Assembly: GCA_963781675.1 (NCBI GenBank)
Contig: CAWAGF010000001.1
Location: 682,001 to 746,000 of the forward strand
Direction of reading: 5' to 3'
Source of the DNA: SCTD01 sp963781675
GTDB taxonomy: Bacteria > Actinomycetota > Actinomycetes > Mycobacteriales > SCTD01
DNA length: 64,000 bases
The position numbers were made by a program, and so were the translations under genes. Shown here one piece after another: positions 63,472 through 64,000 of this stretch; position 1 is the stretch's first letter; each line of letters begins with the position of its first letter. Under the pieces are notes generated by a model. The model saw only the letters and a list, made by a program, of their open reading frames with translations. It ran no database searches and was not told the DNA's origin.

Positions 63472-63554
63472 GCCCGGGTGGTGGAACGGCAGACACGGGA
63501 GGCTTAAACCCTCCTTCCTGAGAGGGAGTGCGGGTTCGAGTCCCGCTCCGGGCA
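63472..63554 (+). tRNA. bldA: tRNA-Leu (anticodon TAA), bldA-type
   Basis: An 83-nt class II tRNA: acceptor GCCCGGG/TCCGGGC, anticodon stem GGAGG/CCTCC with loop CTTAAAC giving TAA, which reads the rare codon TTA. A long variable arm and T-arm GGGTTCGAGTCCC follow. Discriminator A. In Streptomyces this tRNA (bldA) controls development and secondary metabolism because TTA codons are so rare. The symbol is given by analogy. Confidence 0.93.
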
Positions 63555-63649
63555 CACGCCACCTCCCCGGGCACGTTCCGGCCCCGCCCGTACGTTGTAC
63601 GGAGCGCACGGCCCCGCCCGTGGGCCGCGCAGAGGAGATCGACACCGAC

Positions 63650-64000
63650 ATGCGCAGCATGGAGACCAACAACCCCGTCTTCCGCGCAGCGAGATCGCTG
63701 CGCGCGGCCCAGCCGGGCGTGCGGCTTCCGCCGCCGGCCCCCTCCGCCGAGGACGTCGCGGCGATCTACGGCACGCCGCAGCGCATGACGATGGACGACG
63801 TCGTCGTCAAGACCGGCATCCTGCTCGGCGATCGTCGTCGGCGTCGGCGCGGCCTCCTGGTACCTCCAGGTGCCGATCGGCGTCGCGCTGCTGGCCGGCC
63901 TGGTCGGCTTCGCGCTCGCGATGGTCAACACCTTCAAGCGCCAGGTCAGCCCCGCGCTGGTCATGGCGTACGCCGCCGCCCAGGGCGTCTTCCTCGGCGT
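63650..64000 (+). CDS. Bax inhibitor-1/YccA family membrane protein, frameshifted and cut by window edge
   Basis: Start ATG 63650 with AGGAGA upstream: METNNPVFRAARSLR, a linker, MTMDDVVVKTGILLG, then after a frameshift near 63831 (one extra base in GGCGATCGTC) VVGVGAASWYLQVPIGVALLAG, LVGFALAMVNTFKRQVSPALVMAYAAAQGVFLG. The repeated membrane helices and SPALVxxYAxxQGxFLG segment identify the YccA/BI-1 group. About 115 residues are present; the rest is outside. Confidence 0.9.
   Translation, partial: MRSMETNNPVFRAARSLRAAQPGVRLPPPAPSAEDVAAIYGTPQRMTMDDVVVKTGILLGDRRRRRRGLLVPPGADRRRAAGRPGRLRARDGQHLQAPGQPRAGHGVRRRPGRLPRR

Overview
The window is a chromosomal segment of a very high-GC (visibly over 70% G+C) actinomycete. 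The evidence is the set of core genes and their order: citA/pdxH, galU-glp-moaC-mog-rimJ-sepX, rsmI/metG-tatD-rpfB-rsmA-ispE-abcF, glmU-prs, ctc-pth-mfd-surA-mazG, and eno-divIC-DUF501-ppx. Further evidence is the wide use of GTG/TTG starts, 4-bp ATGA/GTGA/TTGA gene overlaps, a sporulation-type SigH-like sigma factor and a tRNA-Leu(UAA) of the bldA kind. I saw no phage, insertion sequence, plasmid origin or CRISPR array.

Layout. 1-8.7 kb: citrate synthase (cut by the window edge), pdxH, an MFS exporter, a broken membrane protein, a hotdog protein coupled to a UdgX-type uracil-DNA glycosylase, a secreted LLDTR-repeat/GH25-like protein, a photolyase, and tRNA-Arg. 8.8-18 kb: an orphan sensor kinase, mscL, an FAD-linked oxidase, an SAF-domain protein, MTA phosphorylase, an FmdB zinc ribbon, STAS-PhoX, carbonic anhydrase and 5-formyl-THF cyclo-ligase. 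18-24.7 kb: a GAF-GGDEF protein, then galU, the gephyrin-like division factor gene glp with moaC and mog, a GNAT, sepX/glpR and tRNA-Ala. 24.7-35 kb: a protein mannosyltransferase, then rRNA/tRNA maintenance genes with rpfB, ispE and an ABC-F ATPase. 35-40.7 kb: DUF72, DUF4383, a sigma factor, a TetR-desaturase pair with an operator-like site, a GGDEF protein, and an HTH protein running into tRNA-Gln. 40.8-52 kb: cell-wall precursor, PRPP, ribosome rescue and transcription-repair genes. 52-59.3 kb: an SOS-boxed DUF222-HNH gene, tiny membrane proteins, a MOSC-like protein, the eno-divIC-DUF501-ppx-cupin run and a family-5 UDG. 59.3-64 kb: a hairpin-rich gap, a badly frameshifted GGDEF-EAL protein, an MFS transporter, tRNA-Leu(UAA) and a Bax-inhibitor-like protein (cut).

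Themes. (1) Division and growth: Glp and its membrane partner SepX/GlpR lie in one short run, with DivIC and RpfB elsewhere. (2) DNA repair: UdgX, a family-5 UDG, photolyase, Mfd, MazG and an SOS-type promoter. (3) Cyclic-di-GMP: three separate GGDEF or GGDEF-EAL genes. (4) A strong leaderless-promoter pattern (TAnnnT 6-8 nt before the start codon) at about nine genes, which also helps choose starts.

Quality warning. Many conserved genes, including essential ones (eno, prs, glmU), are broken by 1-base indels, and 60-62.9 kb is worst. I read these as sequence errors rather than real pseudogenes and annotate the whole gene span, giving the break points.
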